DNA of 21,049 nt from Beroe ovata. Its lineage: Eukaryota; Ctenophora; Nuda; Beroida; Beroidae. Location: positions 18,195 through 39,243 of the forward strand of contig CAMPET010000298.1 in NCBI GenBank assembly GCA_946803715.1. Direction: 5' to 3'. The position numbers and the translations under genes are program-made. This document shows positions 19,722 through 21,049 of this stretch, one piece after another. A model generated the notes under the pieces. The model did no database searches. It had not been told where the DNA came from and saw only the letters and a list, made by a program, of their open reading frames with translations. Numbering within the stretch: position 1 is the stretch's first letter; each line of letters starts with the position of its first letter.

Positions 19722-20790
19722 ATGTCCACTGTTTCGAGTGTTGTGTTTGAACAGAATCCTCCGACTAACTTGAGGAAGAGCAACTTCTTCAGCTTCGTCT
19801 GTCGACTCCTCGACTCCAGCAACCGAGTTCTGAGGATTCTCAGTGCTGTCTGTGTCGACTTCATCGAGAATAATCAGGTAATTTGTTCAGAGGGGGAAAT
19901 AGTGATATGTCGGGAGACTTCAGCTAGTAGGTAAAGTGAATCCGATTCTATGTGTAAACTGACATTGAAAATTCATGAACTTTCTGTTTCATTGATCTCT
20001 GTTATCATGAAGCACCGAAACAGCTATAACTCCTGACAACCACTACACCCAGGGCGGTGTTACACTGAGGAATGGAGTGAAATACCGGTTAAAACTGCTC
20101 CTTGCTAACGGTGTTGAAGTGGACGACTTCATCAATGTTCTAGTCGTTGACTCACACACTAATGAGGTGACTCTATTCATCACTCTCCTTATTTTGTTTT
20201 CAAAGTTCATTTCACACTCCTTTTTCCACCTCAACTTCATTACCAGATTAACCTCTGCCTCACCTCTACACTCACCTCAGATAGTCGCACTCCTCACCCC
20301 TGCCCTCACCCCAGATAGTCGCACTCCTAACCCCTGCCCTCACCCCAGATAGTCGCACTCCTCANCCCCCCCCCCCCCCGCACTTCTCAAGATCTATAGG
20401 CGCACCCCTAACCCCAGCTATTCGCACTGCTTACCCCTGCCCTCGCCTTAGATAGTCGCACTCCTCACCCCTGCCCTCGCCCTAGATAGTCGCACTCCTC
20501 ACTCCTACACTAACCCCAGATAGTCGCACTCCTCACCCCTACCCTCACCCCTACCCTCACCCCAGATAGTCCCATTCCAAGGACAGGATCGGAACCCGAG
20601 CATGACCAGGGTTTTGCTGACACACGAGAGTATCTGCAGTAGATGTGCTGCCAGCAAGTCCTGTGGGAACAAGAACGACACTCCTGCAAACCCGGTCATT
20701 CAGGAACAGACCAAACTCAAGGTCTTCCTTAAGTGTAATCAGAACTGTCTCATTAACGCTGGCAATCCACGAGAACTACGGAAATTCAAG
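19722..20790 (+). CDS. EBF: COE/EBF transcription factor, N-terminal DNA-binding domain (partial)
   Basis: Exons 19722-19877, 20053-20166 and 20566-20790 join in phase 0 and encode 165 residues; the gene continues past the right edge. Conserved COE blocks appear in order: [17 protein letters not shown] (residues 9-25), [45 protein letters not shown], and [20 protein letters not shown]. The zinc-knuckle H-x3-C-x2-C-x5-C is intact ([14 protein letters not shown]; His110, Cys114, Cys117, Cys123). COE proteins are dimeric regulators of neural and mesodermal cell types in animals. The N-terminus is short: only eight residues precede the first conserved block, so either an upstream exon exists or the long vertebrate leader is absent. 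The intron between exons 2 and 3 contains an acceptor minisatellite. Confidence 0.93.
20266..20577 (+). repeat. 34-bp minisatellite of tandem 3' splice sites in EBF
   Basis: The unit is a polypyrimidine tract, CAG or TAG, then ATAGTCGCACTC, which copies the true exon start ATAGTCCCATTC. AG acceptors end at 20280, 20314, 20348, 20417, 20451, 20485, 20519 and the real one at 20565. Spacing is 34 bases except across a degenerate, N-containing C tract (20365-20378) and a 12-bp internal duplication before the last. As 34 is not a multiple of three, use of the copy at 20519 (46 bases early) would shift the frame. Confidence 0.93.
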
Positions 20791-20930
20791 GTTGGTTTAT
20801 AATTGCCAATTTCCTCGTTCTACTTGCATCAGTATCTTACAATTCCACAGTCCATACTAGAACTTCACATCTTCATGAAGCTAATAAAGCCTGAGTCACA
20901 GTCACCTTGAACTCATCTTGAACACACTCA

Positions 20931-21049
20931 CACCATCAACTCACCACTCACCTCTTCTCCCCTCAACGCACCATCAACTCACCATTCTCCTCTTCTCCCC
21001 CTCACCACACCATCAACTCACCTCTTCCCTCCTCACCACGCCATCAACT
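20931..21049 (+). repeat. pyrimidine-rich 31-39 bp repeat in EBF intron 3
   Basis: CACCATCAACTCACC recurs at 20931, 20969 and 21008, with a variant near 21039, in C/T-rich DNA running off the right edge. It is probably another intronic array near an acceptor, but the next exon is outside the window. Confidence 0.8.

Noticed and set aside
20883-20889. AATAAA in EBF intron 3 as gene end
   Set aside because: EBF protein is incomplete at 20790, and the following repeats look intronic.

Overview
The window is nuclear DNA from an early-branching animal, most likely a sponge. Four conserved genes can be read: a TTLL4-type tubulin polyglutamylase (minus strand, partial), phosphopantothenate-cysteine ligase PPCS (plus, one exon), the polarity adaptor Par-6 (plus, multi-exon) and a COE/EBF transcription factor (plus, partial). 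EBF argues for a metazoan. Mostly short introns, introns full of tandem repeats, and MITEs fit a sponge, but the phylum is inference. Five single N characters, all in or beside low-complexity or repeat tracts, look like gap placeholders in a draft assembly.

Layout. 1-2686: five exons of a TTLL4-like gene on the minus strand; its 3' part lies beyond the left edge. 2687-6480: no gene I can support, apart from one weak candidate exon. 6481-7711: exons of an unrecognised minus-strand gene with an acidic serine-rich segment. 7935-9280: a transposon cluster with short TTGTC...GACAA inverted-repeat elements with target duplications and a decayed reverse transcriptase fragment. 9281-10279: mostly non-coding, with weak open frames. 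10280-11203: PPCS. 11705-16580 and possibly beyond: par-6, with a 2.9 kb first intron holding two antisense, two-exon paralogous genes for small secreted six-cysteine proteins. 16581-19721: par-6 3' region, TG microsatellites, a duplicated segment and a 21-bp minisatellite. 19722-20790: first three exons of EBF.

The most unusual signals are two minisatellites built from splice sites. In par-6 the end of a PB1-domain exon plus its 5' splice site is repeated as a 24-bp unit, giving 17 in-frame GT donors at exact 24-bp spacing. In EBF the 3' splice site plus about 12 bases of the following exon is repeated as a 34-bp unit, giving eight AG acceptors. Two neighbouring genes therefore carry expanded donor and acceptor arrays of opposite kind. 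The nested secreted Cys-rich gene pair is the best candidate for an undescribed gene family here.

The genes have no obvious shared pathway. TTLL4 (microtubule glutamylation), Par-6 (aPKC/Cdc42 polarity) and EBF (transcription) are animal cell-biology genes and PPCS is CoA biosynthesis.
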